Assembly: GCA_964607765.1 (NCBI GenBank)
Contig: CAZSNT010000022.1
Coordinates: forward strand, 21,945-85,944
DNA: 64,000 nt
Origin: CAZSNT01 sp964607765
Lineage (GTDB): Bacteria > Verrucomicrobiota > Lentisphaeria > Oligosphaerales > JABHEG01
Direction: 5' to 3'
Both the position numbers and the translations under genes were made by a program. Under the pieces are notes generated by a model. It ran no database searches. It had not been told where the DNA came from and saw nothing but the letters and a program-made list of their open reading frames with translations. This document shows, piece by piece, positions 33,001-41,981 of this stretch. How positions within the stretch are numbered: position 1 is the first letter of the stretch; each line of letters begins with the position of its first letter.

Positions 33001-34839
33001 TTATCTCACGGCCAGTGCGCTGACCGGAATGATGGAAACGGCGCAGTCTTCTTTGCCGACCGAGTAGATCACGTACAGCTTGCCGTCATGCTCGTGGGCG
33101 TAGGGGTAGGACCACTGGACTTTGGCGCAGCGTCCCTCGCCTTTGGGCCTCGGGCAGGCGCCGTGCCGGATGCGCCAAACACGGCAGAACAGCGTCTCGC
33201 CGGCGCGGGTGACCGCAATGGTGAGCGTGTCGCGGTTCGGCCAGTTCGAGATCAGACAGCGTTGACCGTTGCGGAGTTCGCAAGCGTAGGGCTTGGAGCC
33301 GGCCATGGGGAAGGTGCTGTAAGCGGCCGGTGTCCAGGTGCGACCGTTGTCGCCGCTGCTCGACACCAGCGCCGTCTTCACCCCGGCAGGCCGGATGATC
33401 GCCAGCACGCTGCCGTCGTCGTCCGGCAACACGGTCGTCTCGGCAAAGGACACGGGAATTTCAGGCGGAACCGGGATTCCCACAGAATCCCAGCGCGTGA
33501 AGTCGTCGCCGCGGCTGATCGCCACGACCGGGTACTGGTCCTTGTCCTGACCGCCCGTGATGTAGTTGCCGTCAGCCATGCGTTTGGGCTGATCGTAAGG
33601 CCAGCAGTCCTGCATCACGATGCCGCGCGACCGCCATTGCCCGGTTGCTTCGTGCAGAACGAACGCTTCCACGCAGAGCCCCGGGAACGTTCTGCCTTTG
33701 CCAATCCCGAACTTGGCAGCGAACGCCCAGAGCTCCCCGCCGTGCACGGCAAACACGCCGTGGCTGTGTCGCAGCGGACCGTCGAAGCCCGGACCGATGA
33801 CCTCGACCGCGCCCCATGTCAGGCCGCCATCCGTCGAGCGTCGACCGCGCAGGATCTCCCCCGCACTGTTCTCCTCAACCGGGCTGTTCGCCCAGCTGGC
33901 GTAGAGCGTCCCCTTGTAGTGAATGAGGGCAGCACCGTGCAGGAACTGGTGCTCGCCCATGGTCGCACGGTGCACCATTGCATGCGTGACCGCGTCGGGT
34001 AGCGGAATACTCTCGAGCTCGGGGAACGGCACGCGCTCATCCCAGAGCGGGAGCGGCCGGGCGCGTTCCGGGACCTCATGCACTGCATCTGTCTGGAAGC
34101 CCATCTGTGCCACCTCTCGTGCTGACAGAGCGCGGTTGAACACGCAGACTTCGTCGAGGGCGCCGGTGAAGCCTTGGAAGATCGTCGCGCCGTTGCGCAC
34201 AGCACCAAGTGTAATCGGCGCATCCGTGTCGTCAACATCCGTGCCGATGGCTTTCGTGTCCTTCTTCCGGCCGTTGACGTACAGTGTGACCTGTCCGCGG
34301 TCGGCCGTCACGGCAACGTGGACCCAGTGTCCCGCAACAGGCGGCGTTCGGGCCTGCACCGTGTGCCAGGCCCCGGCATGCCGCAGATAGAAGCGGAACA
34401 GGCGGTCTCTGTCGATCATCAACCCCCATTCCCGCTTGTTCGCCACGTACACATTCTTGCCGATGATCATCTGCTGCCCGGCGTCCGGGTAGTACGCGTT
34501 CACCCACACCGCCACTGAGAAGGCATCGGACGCAAAGCTGAGCGCCGGCGAGTCCTGCACTGCGATGCAGCTGTCCGGGGCGGGGAAGCGCAGGGCCGTG
34601 CCGCTGACGCCCGCCGCCGGTTGGATCGTACCGTGCACGACACCGTCGCGTCCCGCGCCCGACGCGTCCCGGACCGTGCGGCCGGGAGGCCGGTCGAACG
34701 TCCAGTGCGCCAGCAACCCGCTGCGGGGCACGCGCCGTGCCGCTGCGTCGCCCGGGTCGCCGAACACGCGGCCCGCAAGGGCCACAGCAACGAGGCAGAC
34801 AAAGGTGCGCAGGGCGCGTTTGCTCGTGGACCGGTCCAT
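33001..34839 (-). CDS. Secreted LamG domain plus sialidase/BNR-type protein
   Basis: A 612-residue exported protein. Signal peptide MDRSTSKRALRTFVCLVAVALAGRVFG, then a LamG/concanavalin-like domain (about 42-250: GLLAHWTFD, FSVAVWVNAYY, LDEVCVFNRALS). A six-bladed sialidase/BNR-like propeller follows from about 290 (RRSTDGGLTWG Asp-box, SSSGDNGRTWTPA). A role in glycan binding or exo-sialidase-type cleavage is likely; catalytic residues cannot be confirmed. ATG 34839 overlaps the stop of the fucosidase gene by one base (TGATG), so the two are translationally coupled and probably act on the same glycan. Confidence 0.85.
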   Translation of the reverse strand: MDRSTSKRALRTFVCLVAVALAGRVFGDPGDAAARRVPRSGLLAHWTFDRPPGRTVRDASGAGRDGVVHGTIQPAAGVSGTALRFPAPDSCIAVQDSPALSFASDAFSVAVWVNAYYPDAGQQMIIGKNVYVANKREWGLMIDRDRLFRFYLRHAGAWHTVQARTPPVAGHWVHVAVTADRGQVTLYVNGRKKDTKAIGTDVDDTDAPITLGAVRNGATIFQGFTGALDEVCVFNRALSAREVAQMGFQTDAVHEVPERARPLPLWDERVPFPELESIPLPDAVTHAMVHRATMGEHQFLHGAALIHYKGTLYASWANSPVEENSAGEILRGRRSTDGGLTWGAVEVIGPGFDGPLRHSHGVFAVHGGELWAFAAKFGIGKGRTFPGLCVEAFVLHEATGQWRSRGIVMQDCWPYDQPKRMADGNYITGGQDKDQYPVVAISRGDDFTRWDSVGIPVPPEIPVSFAETTVLPDDDGSVLAIIRPAGVKTALVSSSGDNGRTWTPAAYSTFPMAGSKPYACELRNGQRCLISNWPNRDTLTIAVTRAGETLFCRVWRIRHGACPRPKGEGRCAKVQWSYPYAHEHDGKLYVIYSVGKEDCAVSIIPVSALAVR

Positions 34840-36215
34840 CAGCGCTGCTCCCTCGGTGTGAACTGCAGAACCCACGCGTGGTCGCAGGGCATGGGCTGCG
34901 CGGGGATGCGTACCGTGGCCTGGGGGCCGTCCGTGGACCAATCCAGGGGCGCGTCCAGCCCCAGCATGCGCACCTCGCTGCCCGGCGCGGGTACCCGTCC
35001 GGTCAGCGTCACCCGGGCTGGCGGCGCTGTGCAGCCGTCGTCGGCGAGGACAATGCCGTAGACCGTGCCGCCCTTCTGCGTGAAGCACACGTTCCCTGCC
35101 TTGTAGGGCGCAATCGCGCGCGTGCCGTGGATCGCGTCGGCGTTCACTGTCATCCAGTCGCCGATCTCGTTCAGGCGCCGAATGGCGTCCGGTGCGAACT
35201 GGCCGTCCGGGTCCGGTCCGACATTGAGGAGCAAGTTGCCGCCTTTGGCCACAATGTCGACGAGCAGGTGAATGAGCTCGCGCGCCGGTTTGTAGACGTC
35301 GTTCGGGCGGAAGGCCCAGCCCTTGCCCATGGTCAAGCATGATTCCCATGTCTTGCCCAGCGGCTCAGCCGGGATCTTCTGCTCCGGCGTCAGGATGTTC
35401 TCGTAGGCCCCGTGCACAGTCCGGTCCACCATGATCAGTCCGGGCTGGTGTCGGCGCGCCATGGCAGCCATCTCAGCCATGCGAATGTCCTGCCGCGGCG
35501 GCCGTACCTGACCGCCGTCGAGCCAGAGCGCATCGATGTGACCGTACCCGGTCATCAGCTCCTCGACCTGGGCGTGTACGAATGCCACAAACTGCCCCCA
35601 AAGCTCCGGATGCGTGGCAGTGTCGTAGTTCACGTGCCGGTTCGGTGTCGGGAAGTCCGGGCACCAGTAATGCGGGCAGTGCCAGTCCGACTTGGAAAAG
35701 TAGCAGCTGATCCCGAAATCCCGGGCGCGGAACGCATCGAACACGTGCTTTGCGATGTTCGCACGCGGATGCGCGTGGAACGGACAGTCCGGATGCGTGA
35801 TGCGGTAATCGGTCGTGCGTGTGTCGAACATGCAGAAGCCGTCGTGGTGTTTGGTGGTGAAGGCGACGTAGCGCATACCGGCTCGCTCTGCCAGCTCCAC
35901 CCATTGCTCCGGCTCGAACCGGCGCGGCTCAAACGTCCGGTTCAAAGCCCAGTAGTCGCGTCGGAACAGGTCCAGGTCCCGGCCGCGCTCCACCCAGGCC
36001 GGCAGGTCGTCCGGGCGCGCCCACGTGTCCGCTTCGACCAGAGGCCACGACTCGATGCAGCCCCACTGGCAGTATGGGCCCCAGTGCATGAACAGCCCGA
36101 ACTTCAGGTCCTGGAACCAGTCCAGGCGTTCCTGCAGCCAGACGGGGTGTGCGTCATCGGGGCCAGCCATGTCCGGCTCGCAAGACGCCATGATGTCTTT
36201 GCGGGGGTCGCTCAT
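34839..36215 (-). CDS. GH29 alpha-L-fucosidase
   Basis: A 458-residue GH29 enzyme without an obvious signal peptide. FGLFMHWGPY (39-48), YVAFTTKHHDGFCMFDT (116-132) and IDALWLDGG with the predicted nucleophile Asp233 are the family hallmarks. A C-terminal beta domain follows GGNLLLNVGPDPDG. It releases L-fucose from glycans. It is the first gene of a two-gene operon with the LamG-sialidase protein. Together with the nearby SASA esterase this suggests processing of fucosylated, acylated host-type or algal glycans. Confidence 0.92.
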   Translation of the reverse strand: MSDPRKDIMASCEPDMAGPDDAHPVWLQERLDWFQDLKFGLFMHWGPYCQWGCIESWPLVEADTWARPDDLPAWVERGRDLDLFRRDYWALNRTFEPRRFEPEQWVELAERAGMRYVAFTTKHHDGFCMFDTRTTDYRITHPDCPFHAHPRANIAKHVFDAFRARDFGISCYFSKSDWHCPHYWCPDFPTPNRHVNYDTATHPELWGQFVAFVHAQVEELMTGYGHIDALWLDGGQVRPPRQDIRMAEMAAMARRHQPGLIMVDRTVHGAYENILTPEQKIPAEPLGKTWESCLTMGKGWAFRPNDVYKPARELIHLLVDIVAKGGNLLLNVGPDPDGQFAPDAIRRLNEIGDWMTVNADAIHGTRAIAPYKAGNVCFTQKGGTVYGIVLADDGCTAPPARVTLTGRVPAPGSEVRMLGLDAPLDWSTDGPQATVRIPAQPMPCDHAWVLQFTPREQR

Positions 36216-36250
36216 CCTGTCGTAGTCTCCCGCATTCCACGGCCCGAGTT

Positions 36251-36392
36251 CCGCCTGACGGCTGTCATGCGAATAACGTGGCTTTGGGCCGCATGCGGAG
36301 ATGCGGCGCCTCCAGCGTTTTCAGGCAGCAATCACGTGGCGGCGCCGGTTCTCCGTAACCGACCAGTTACATCTCTGACAGCCATCAGGCGG
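36251..36392. repeat. Inverted repeat element, 17-bp arms
   Basis: CCGCCTGACGGCTGTCA at 36251-36267 is matched by its reverse complement with one mismatch at 36376-36392. The 142-bp element fills most of the 181-nt gap between the fucosidase start and the end of the SASA esterase gene. It may be a small palindromic mobile-type element or a long terminator-like hairpin. I see no transposase. Confidence 0.7.
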
Positions 36393-36396
36393 CGTG

Positions 36397-37602
36397 TCAC
36401 TGCCGCTCCAGCTTCCGCAACGCCTCCGCGTAACGCCGCCCCAGCTCCCGGAGCGCGGCAGACGAGAAGTGCGTACCATCGCCCTTGTGCGAGATGCCGT
36501 CAGACTTCACCACAGCCGCGTTCGCGATCCAGTCGGGGACGGCTGCCAGGTTCTCGTTGAAGCGTTGGCGTGCTGCGTGTCCCTCCTGGTCCCACACCCC
36601 GAGTTCACCTGCAACGAAGGGCACGTCGGCAGCGTCCAAGTCGCGACGCAGATCGGTCACGAGTTTCGTCAGCCGCTCGCGGTATCGGGCAATGCCTGCA
36701 GCGGAACTGTCACCTTCGCCCTGGTGCCAGAGCATGCCTTTGAGAATGCCGTCCGGCAGCGCGGCCTTGGTACGGGCGACTGCGTTCTTGTACAGATGCC
36801 CCCACGGCGGCGTTGCCTCGGCGTCCTTCTGCCACTGCGCAACCCGCGTGCCGCCTACGGCGCACGGAATCAGACCTATCACCGCGTTCGGATGACGGTC
36901 CGCCATGATCTTGCCGAATGTCGTCCCCAACCCGACCCCGGCGATGGACTTGTCGAAATGGATCGGGTCAACGGCAACTACCCAGCGGTTACCTTTGTCG
37001 AGCGTCAGAACGCGCGGGTGGATCGAGAGATCCTGACTCTCCACCTTGCCGCGGCCGGCCATATTCGACTGCCCGATCAACAGGTAAAGATGGAACTTCC
37101 GCCGCTGCTCCTCGGACTTTGTCGGCGCGGCCGGCTCAGGCTCGGGCGGCGGCAGCGCCCGGCTTGTGATGCCCTCGTCATCGAGCTTGAGCACAATCAC
37201 GCCCGCCCCGCACTTCTTCCCGAAGACAATGCGCTCGGGAGGATCCGAATACACCACCACGCGATACGGCACCCGCCTCTTGCCGTCCGGGCTCTGGATC
37301 GTGAAACGCAGGTCCGTCTCACGTATAGCAAGTCCAAGCTGACGGATCGCCTTCAGATCACTCTCACTTACGCCAAGCGTGGCGACGCGTGTTCCAGGCG
37401 GCACAGTCGCAGTCCGAGCGCCGCATGCCTGCTGCGGCACGGTGGCGTCGCTTAGCAACGCTGACGGCACATCCCCCATCTGCCACACGCCGCCCCGATC
37501 GTGCCACGGACACGCGCCTTCCTTAACCTGATACGTGCCTCCACCCAAGACGCTGCCGGAACAGAACACACACACGCACAGAATGCCGTCACACACTCTC
37601 AT
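36397..37602 (-). CDS. Secreted SASA/sialate O-acetylesterase-like protein
   Basis: A 401-residue exported esterase. ATG 37602 opens a Cys-rich signal peptide (MRVCDGILCVCVFCSGSVLGGG). A 150-residue beta N-terminal region and a Pro/Glu linker (PPPEPEPAAP) come before the SGNH-type SASA domain: LLIGQSNMAG (catalytic Ser block I), CAVGGTRVAQWQ, MLWHQGEGDS, and C-terminal SDGISHKGDGTHFSSAA (Asp/His). Related CE6/SASA enzymes remove acetyl groups from sialic acid or xylan. It lies beside the fucosidase and sialidase-like genes, which fits a glycan-degradation locus. Confidence 0.88.
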   Translation of the reverse strand: MRVCDGILCVCVFCSGSVLGGGTYQVKEGACPWHDRGGVWQMGDVPSALLSDATVPQQACGARTATVPPGTRVATLGVSESDLKAIRQLGLAIRETDLRFTIQSPDGKRRVPYRVVVYSDPPERIVFGKKCGAGVIVLKLDDEGITSRALPPPEPEPAAPTKSEEQRRKFHLYLLIGQSNMAGRGKVESQDLSIHPRVLTLDKGNRWVVAVDPIHFDKSIAGVGLGTTFGKIMADRHPNAVIGLIPCAVGGTRVAQWQKDAEATPPWGHLYKNAVARTKAALPDGILKGMLWHQGEGDSSAAGIARYRERLTKLVTDLRRDLDAADVPFVAGELGVWDQEGHAARQRFNENLAAVPDWIANAAVVKSDGISHKGDGTHFSSAALRELGRRYAEALRKLERQ

Positions 37603-37640
37603 CGTCAACGCCCTTCCGCCTGCCACCACCCGCAGGCACG

Positions 37641-37745
37641 CCATCCGTGGTCGGGCTCTCCGGTATCCGTGGTCGGGCTCTGCCATCCGTGGTCAGTCTG
37701 TCCGCCATCCGTGGTCGGGCTCTGCCATCCGTGGTCAGCCCTGTC
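37641..37745. repeat. Five-copy 20-22 nt repeat CCATCCGTGGTCGGGCTCTG
   Basis: ATCCGTGGTC starts at 37643, 37665, 37685, 37707 and 37727, so the spacing alternates 22/20/22/20. The 17-mer GGCTCTGCCATCCGTGG in it recurs exactly, inverted, at 58658-58674. The array lies upstream of the SASA esterase in a 289-nt gap with no gene. Confidence 0.92.
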
Positions 37746-37891
37746 CGAGACTGATGCGGCCCATCGTCGCCACTATACGAGACCGTTCAGTGGATGCCAT
37801 CCCGAGCGGCGGAGATGATGCCCCCACGGCGCGCAGCCCTGTCGTGGCACATCTCTGTTCCGCCACTACGGCATGAAGGACGGTGGGTGAC

Positions 37892-38245
37892 TCAGTCCAT
37901 ATCGGCCGGTGTCAGCAGCATGTTGACACCAACCAACACGTCAGCGAACCGGGTGGGGTGCAGCGAGCCGATCCTCTCGACCAGGTCCGTTTTGTCAACC
38001 GTCATCAGTTGAGGGATGTTGGCGACGCACCTTTTGGGCAGATTGGCCTCGCCCTTGGCCAACGTCACGTTGCCCGGCGCTTGGGCACGTGTCAGATTCG
38101 AAGTCAGGATGCAGACGACCGTCGTGTTGATGCGGCTGCGGTTGAAGACGTCGTTTTGGACAACGACACATGGCCGGCGATACGCCGGGCCGGAGCCATC
38201 CGCCGAGCCGAAGTCGCACCAGAACACGTCGCCTTGGCGGATCAC
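37892..38245 (-). CDS. MazF/PemK-family toxin
   Basis: A 117-residue toxin. RQGDVFWCDFGSADGSGPAYRRPCVVVQND is the MazF N-terminal core, with VVCILTSNLTRAQAPGNV and PQLMTVDKTDLVERIGSL downstream. MazF proteins are mRNA interferases. The GTG start at 38245 overlaps the antitoxin stop as GTGA; upstream in-frame codons belong to the antitoxin gene in another frame. The toxin follows its antitoxin, which is the standard order. Confidence 0.85.
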   Translation of the reverse strand: MIRQGDVFWCDFGSADGSGPAYRRPCVVVQNDVFNRSRINTTVVCILTSNLTRAQAPGNVTLAKGEANLPKRCVANIPQLMTVDKTDLVERIGSLHPTRFADVLVGVNMLLTPADMD

Positions 38246-38496
38246 CACTCTTCGATCACCTTCCTGGCGGCGTAGCGTTTGCTCTGCTCGCGGAGTAGCC
38301 GATCTTCGCGGGGCGGCGCATCTGCGTAGACCGCATCCAACTGCTCCAGCATGCACTGGTTGCGGCGCCTGGCAACCAGCGCCTCAGCCGCCTGGGCGAA
38401 CGCGGCGCTTCGGGAGATATGCTCCTCGCCGGCCAGTTCGTCCATTGCCCGAAGCAACCACTCAGGAACCGAGATGGCCGTTTTCACAGTCGCCAT
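38242..38496 (-). CDS. Ribbon-helix-helix antitoxin (MazE/PemI-like)
   Basis: An 84-residue protein with an N-terminal ribbon-helix-helix (ATVKTAISVPEWLLRAMDELA, then HISRSAAFAQAAEALVARRR) and a charged C-terminus likely to bind the toxin. ATG 38496 is preceded by GAGGG. The stop overlaps the MazF start by 4 nt. An AT-rich palindromic region just upstream (38518-38551) is the likely autoregulatory operator. Confidence 0.8.
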   Translation of the reverse strand: MATVKTAISVPEWLLRAMDELAGEEHISRSAAFAQAAEALVARRRNQCMLEQLDAVYADAPPREDRLLREQSKRYAARKVIEEW

Positions 38497-38517
38497 GTTT
38501 GGGCCCTCATAACGAGA

Positions 38518-38551
38518 GGTATAACTAGTGGTTATTCCATAAGTATAACCT
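38518..38551 (-). promoter_or_regulatory. Palindromic operator region of the RHH/MazF pair
   Basis: It contains ATAAC-TAGTG-GTTAT and the overlapping GGTTAT-N9-ATAACC, in an AT-rich island unlike its surroundings. RHH antitoxins bind such inverted repeats. TTGACA on the minus strand (38569-38574) could be the -35 box, but its spacing to TTATAC/TATACT is 20-21 nt, so the promoter itself is uncertain. Confidence 0.5.
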
Positions 38552-38593
38552 ACTGTTTTACCCGATGTTGTCAAGAGGCTCGAGGAGAAGCCA

Positions 38594-38677
38594 ATGCCAC
38601 AATCGAACGTGCTGTTCATCATCGTCGACCAGTGGCACTGCCAGTGCAGCGGCTCTCAACCCCTTATCTCAACGCCA
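38594..38677 (+). pseudogene. N-terminal relic of a sulfatase
   Basis: ATG 38594, with GAGGAG just upstream, opens the frame MPQSNVLFIIVDQWHCQCSG followed by QPLISTP, the typical first 28 residues of a formylglycine sulfatase (NVLFIIVDQ metal-binding Asp; ...STPN usually follows). Homology ends at about 38677 and the frame runs to a stop at 38711 through the 3' end of the convergent SNF2 gene. The rest of the sulfatase is absent here, so it was truncated by the junction with the helicase module. Confidence 0.75.
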
Positions 38678-38682
38678 TTCGC

Positions 38683-41547
38683 TCACACCTGCAGGCGCAC
38701 AAGCGCAGCCTGAGCACACTCCACGATCTCCGCTGCCGCACTCACGTATTCCACAGCGGCATCGTCGCCGTCGTCCGGAATGGCCGCATTGCGCAGGAAC
38801 GCGGTCTGCTGTTCGTCCAACACGCCTTCGCTGGTGACGTGAGCAAAATCCACATCCTCCGGTCGCACTGGGGGTGTTGCCGGCATCTCGGGGTAGGCGA
38901 GGATCGCCAGGGCGGGGGCGAGATGCTCGAGCGCCTGGCGCGCCGGCGCGGCTGCCTCGACCGGGAACCCGCCCGCCTGCAGCACCCCCGCCATCTTCGC
39001 CGAACGCGCGGCCTTCTCCAGCAGAGGGCCGGCTGCTTCACAACGTTTGCGTCGGTCATCGGGCGCAGGCTCGGTCAGTGATTCGGCGCGGAACAGCTCC
39101 TCCATCGCGCTCTCTTCGAAGGAGATCACGCCTTTGGCGGCGAGCATTTTGAGCAGCTCATACTGGTCGGGCTGCAGGATCGTGACGTCCGCGCTCTGGG
39201 CCTCGTGTCCGCTTTTCGCCAGTGCCGTCTGCACCTGTTCCGTCGCGTCGCGCCGACCTTTGCGTGCTACACCGAACACGGACGTCACGCGCTCGCTGGT
39301 CCGGTCCGTCTTGACGCGGCACAGGCCCAGCACGTCGGCCAAGCCCACGTTGGCTTCCTGGCGGAACCGCTCATCGGCCGGTGTGGCGGCAACAGGTTCA
39401 GGTGCGGCGCTCGGTTCCTCCGTCGTCTGCGCCGCGAACGAGGTGTTGATCACCGTGCTCAGGCGTGCCATGAAGTTGCGCTTGGCAGCGGCCCCCTCCA
39501 GCGCTTCCCAGTCTGCCGCGCCGTCCAGAACGCCGTCGGCCAGGCTCTGCTTGAATCCGATGGTTGCCAGCATGCGGTGCTCAATAGTCTTCTCGGCAAT
39601 CAGATTGATCACGTTCACGGTCTGCGTCTGGTGTTTGCGCCAGGCCCGCGCAATGCGCTGCTCCAGCTTCGCGGGGTTCCAGGGCAAGTCCATGTTTACC
39701 ACCACCGTGGCAGCCTGCAGATTCAGCCCCACGCTGCCCGAGTCGGAGGAGAGAAACACACAGCACTGTGCAGTGTTCTTGAAGCGTTGGATCTCGTCGC
39801 GCCGTCTGCGCTGCGGCACGCTGCCCACATGCCAGGCGTAGTCGATGCCCTGTGTGTCCAGCTGTTCGCGGACCAGGTCAAGCATTCGCACCCACTCGGA
39901 GAACACGATCACTTTGCGGCCCGGCTCGGCCGACCAGATGTCGCTCAGCACCTTCAGCAACTCGTCTACCTTCGGGGCGTCCTTGATCTCCTGGTCCAGG
40001 ATGTGTACCGAGTCGCACAGCATACGCATGCAGGCCAGGCACATCTGCAGGCGCTGGAACTCCCCGGGGCGTAGCGGGCGGCGCCGGGCCATGCTGCTGA
40101 GTATGGACACCTGGTATTCATACTCCGCGTAGCGCTTGCTCTGTTCCTGCGTCATGCGCACGAAGTAATTGTTGTCCACCCGGGCGGGCAGCTGATCTTC
40201 GATCTCCGACTTGCGGCGGCGCAGCATCACCGGCTGCAGCCGCTCGTGGAGCTTGCGCAGGTTCTTCATGCCCGTGACACGCCCGTCCTCGTCGAAACGG
40301 TAGAACTCACGGTTGAACCGGAACAGGCTGCCCAAAAGCCGGTCGTCGACGAAATCCACCAGCGAGTAGATCTCGTCGATGCGGTTCTCCAACGGTGTGC
40401 CGGTCAGCACGAACGCGTACCTCGACTGCAGGCGTTTGATGCTTTGCGCAGTCTTGGTCTTCCAGTTCTTGATTCGCTGCGCCTCGTCCAGGATGACCAA
40501 GTCGGGTTGGAGCCACTCGTTGATCTCCTGCTCGTCACGGATGATCTGTTCGTAGTTCGTGATCAGGAAGAACTCGCTTGCCGTGCGGTACTGCTTCAGC
40601 CGCGCCGGCCGCAGACCGTACACGATGCGGCACGGCAGGGAAGTGAACTGTCGGATCTGTTCTTCCCACTCTGCCTTCAGCGAGGCCGGACACACAATGA
40701 GCACGCGCGAGATGCCGCGCAGCTCACGCAGCACCTTGGCCGCGCCGATCGCCTGAACCGTTTTGCCCAGCCCCATCTCGTCGGTTAACAGCGCTCGGCC
40801 CGTGAAGGCCAGGTGCATCATGCCCTCGCGTTGGTAATCGTACAGCGGGTGGCGCAGGAAGCTGCTGTTGTCGAATTCCGCGCTGAGCCGGCGTCGGGCG
40901 GCGGTTGCCTGCTGCGACTCCGCAACGCGCTCGGCCAGCTGCCGGATGCCGCGCGACACCCGAACACGGTTCCGTGTCGAATGCGGCGCCTGTTCCAGGT
41001 CGCGCAGGAATACCTGCAGCGTGTCCTGCCACGGGTTGCGAAAGCGGTTGTCCGCATCCAGGTAGCCTCGCAGGAACCGCTTCCACTTGCCGCTGCCCCA
41101 GGCCGGGAACAGAACGGCCGGCCGGCCGCCCGGATGTGTCGGGGCAACGATTTCGGCCAAGTCGCTGCGGATGTCACGCGTTCGGGACTTGCGTGCGTGC
41201 AGCTTCACCTTCTCGATGTGTTTGCACGTGCCCAGGAAGCTCTTGGCAAAGTCCGGGCAGGTGCAGTAGTTGCCGTGGTTCTCGAAAGACCGCAGTTCCA
41301 CGAAGTACTCGCGCCCCTCCTTCTCCTCATCCGCGGGCACCACGACATAGTCGCTGAACACGCCTACGCCGCCCCCAATCAGGCGGACTTCCATCGCCTC
41401 GATCTGCGCCCGCTGCTGCCGGACCTCGATCTCCTGCTCGTCCGTAGTCAGCCAGCTGTGTCGCGGCTTGCGACCGCGCTTCTTGCCTTCAGTTCTCTTC
41501 GCGTCGCCCATCGGCTCATGTTCCCGTTCCGGCAGCATGTTGTTCAC
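38683..41547 (-). CDS. SWIM-zinc-finger SNF2-family helicase
   Basis: A 954-residue protein. An N-terminal SWIM finger (CTCPDFAKSFLGTCKHIEKVK, about 94-114) precedes a SNF2 helicase core: DYQREGMMHL, LLTDEMGLGKTVQAIG (Walker A, motif I), LVILDEAQRIKN (motif II), VLTGTPLENR (motif III), and C-terminal VIVFSEW, VFLSSDSGSVGLNLQAA (V) and NPAKLEQRIARAWRKHQ (VI). A 230-residue helical tail follows. Such proteins remodel protein-DNA complexes, and several defence systems carry them. It starts with GTG 2 nt after the PIN toxin stop, so it is translationally coupled to the PIN/Phd pair. ATG 41538 is an alternative. Its end marks the truncation point of a sulfatase relic. Confidence 0.88.
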   Translation of the reverse strand: MNNMLPEREHEPMGDAKRTEGKKRGRKPRHSWLTTDEQEIEVRQQRAQIEAMEVRLIGGGVGVFSDYVVVPADEEKEGREYFVELRSFENHGNYCTCPDFAKSFLGTCKHIEKVKLHARKSRTRDIRSDLAEIVAPTHPGGRPAVLFPAWGSGKWKRFLRGYLDADNRFRNPWQDTLQVFLRDLEQAPHSTRNRVRVSRGIRQLAERVAESQQATAARRRLSAEFDNSSFLRHPLYDYQREGMMHLAFTGRALLTDEMGLGKTVQAIGAAKVLRELRGISRVLIVCPASLKAEWEEQIRQFTSLPCRIVYGLRPARLKQYRTASEFFLITNYEQIIRDEQEINEWLQPDLVILDEAQRIKNWKTKTAQSIKRLQSRYAFVLTGTPLENRIDEIYSLVDFVDDRLLGSLFRFNREFYRFDEDGRVTGMKNLRKLHERLQPVMLRRRKSEIEDQLPARVDNNYFVRMTQEQSKRYAEYEYQVSILSSMARRRPLRPGEFQRLQMCLACMRMLCDSVHILDQEIKDAPKVDELLKVLSDIWSAEPGRKVIVFSEWVRMLDLVREQLDTQGIDYAWHVGSVPQRRRRDEIQRFKNTAQCCVFLSSDSGSVGLNLQAATVVVNMDLPWNPAKLEQRIARAWRKHQTQTVNVINLIAEKTIEHRMLATIGFKQSLADGVLDGAADWEALEGAAAKRNFMARLSTVINTSFAAQTTEEPSAAPEPVAATPADERFRQEANVGLADVLGLCRVKTDRTSERVTSVFGVARKGRRDATEQVQTALAKSGHEAQSADVTILQPDQYELLKMLAAKGVISFEESAMEELFRAESLTEPAPDDRRKRCEAAGPLLEKAARSAKMAGVLQAGGFPVEAAAPARQALEHLAPALAILAYPEMPATPPVRPEDVDFAHVTSEGVLDEQQTAFLRNAAIPDDGDDAAVEYVSAAAEIVECAQAALVRLQV

Positions 41548-41549
41548 GG

Positions 41550-41981
41550 CTACGTCTGGTTGAGGGAGAGATACCCGAAAAAGTCTCTGACGGTCACGAT
41601 GGGAATGCCCCGGAATGTGGCCAGAGACAGCAGGTGCGGGTCACCGGAGACAATGAAATCAGCCTTCCCCTCGATCGCGCAGGCCAGGAACATCTCGTCG
41701 TCCGGATCGTCTTCGACCGCTGCGACCTCAGTGGTGCCGGGCAGCACCATGGCATCGGCCTCGATCAAGGTCACCAGCGCCGCAATGTCTGCCTCGTCGA
41801 TGCCGTACTTGCTCTGAATTCGCGGGTAACGCAGCACGCGTGACACTTCGGCGATCATGGCGGGTGAAGAGAGAAGAAGGAACTGGCGTTGCTTCCAGGC
41901 ATCGATGAGTCTTCGCGGGAGTCCATGCGGCACGATGACGCTGCTGACAAACTGGTTCGTGTCCACAACGACCCTCAGCAT
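41550..41981 (-). CDS. PIN-domain toxin (COG1569-type)
   Basis: A 143-residue PIN nuclease. VVVDTNQFVSSVI gives the first acidic residue, EVSRVLRYP the conserved Glu, and DDPDDEMFLACAIEGKADFIVSGDPHLL the acidic cluster. The family is annotated as putative RNase toxins. Its ATG overlaps the end of the Phd-like antitoxin by 7 nt, and the SNF2 helicase follows after 2 nt. Confidence 0.87.
   Translation of the reverse strand: MLRVVVDTNQFVSSVIVPHGLPRRLIDAWKQRQFLLLSSPAMIAEVSRVLRYPRIQSKYGIDEADIAALVTLIEADAMVLPGTTEVAAVEDDPDDEMFLACAIEGKADFIVSGDPHLLSLATFRGIPIVTVRDFFGYLSLNQT

Noticed and set aside
37641..37745. CRISPR array
   Set aside because: Units of 20-22 nt follow each other without unique spacers, and no cas gene is in the window.
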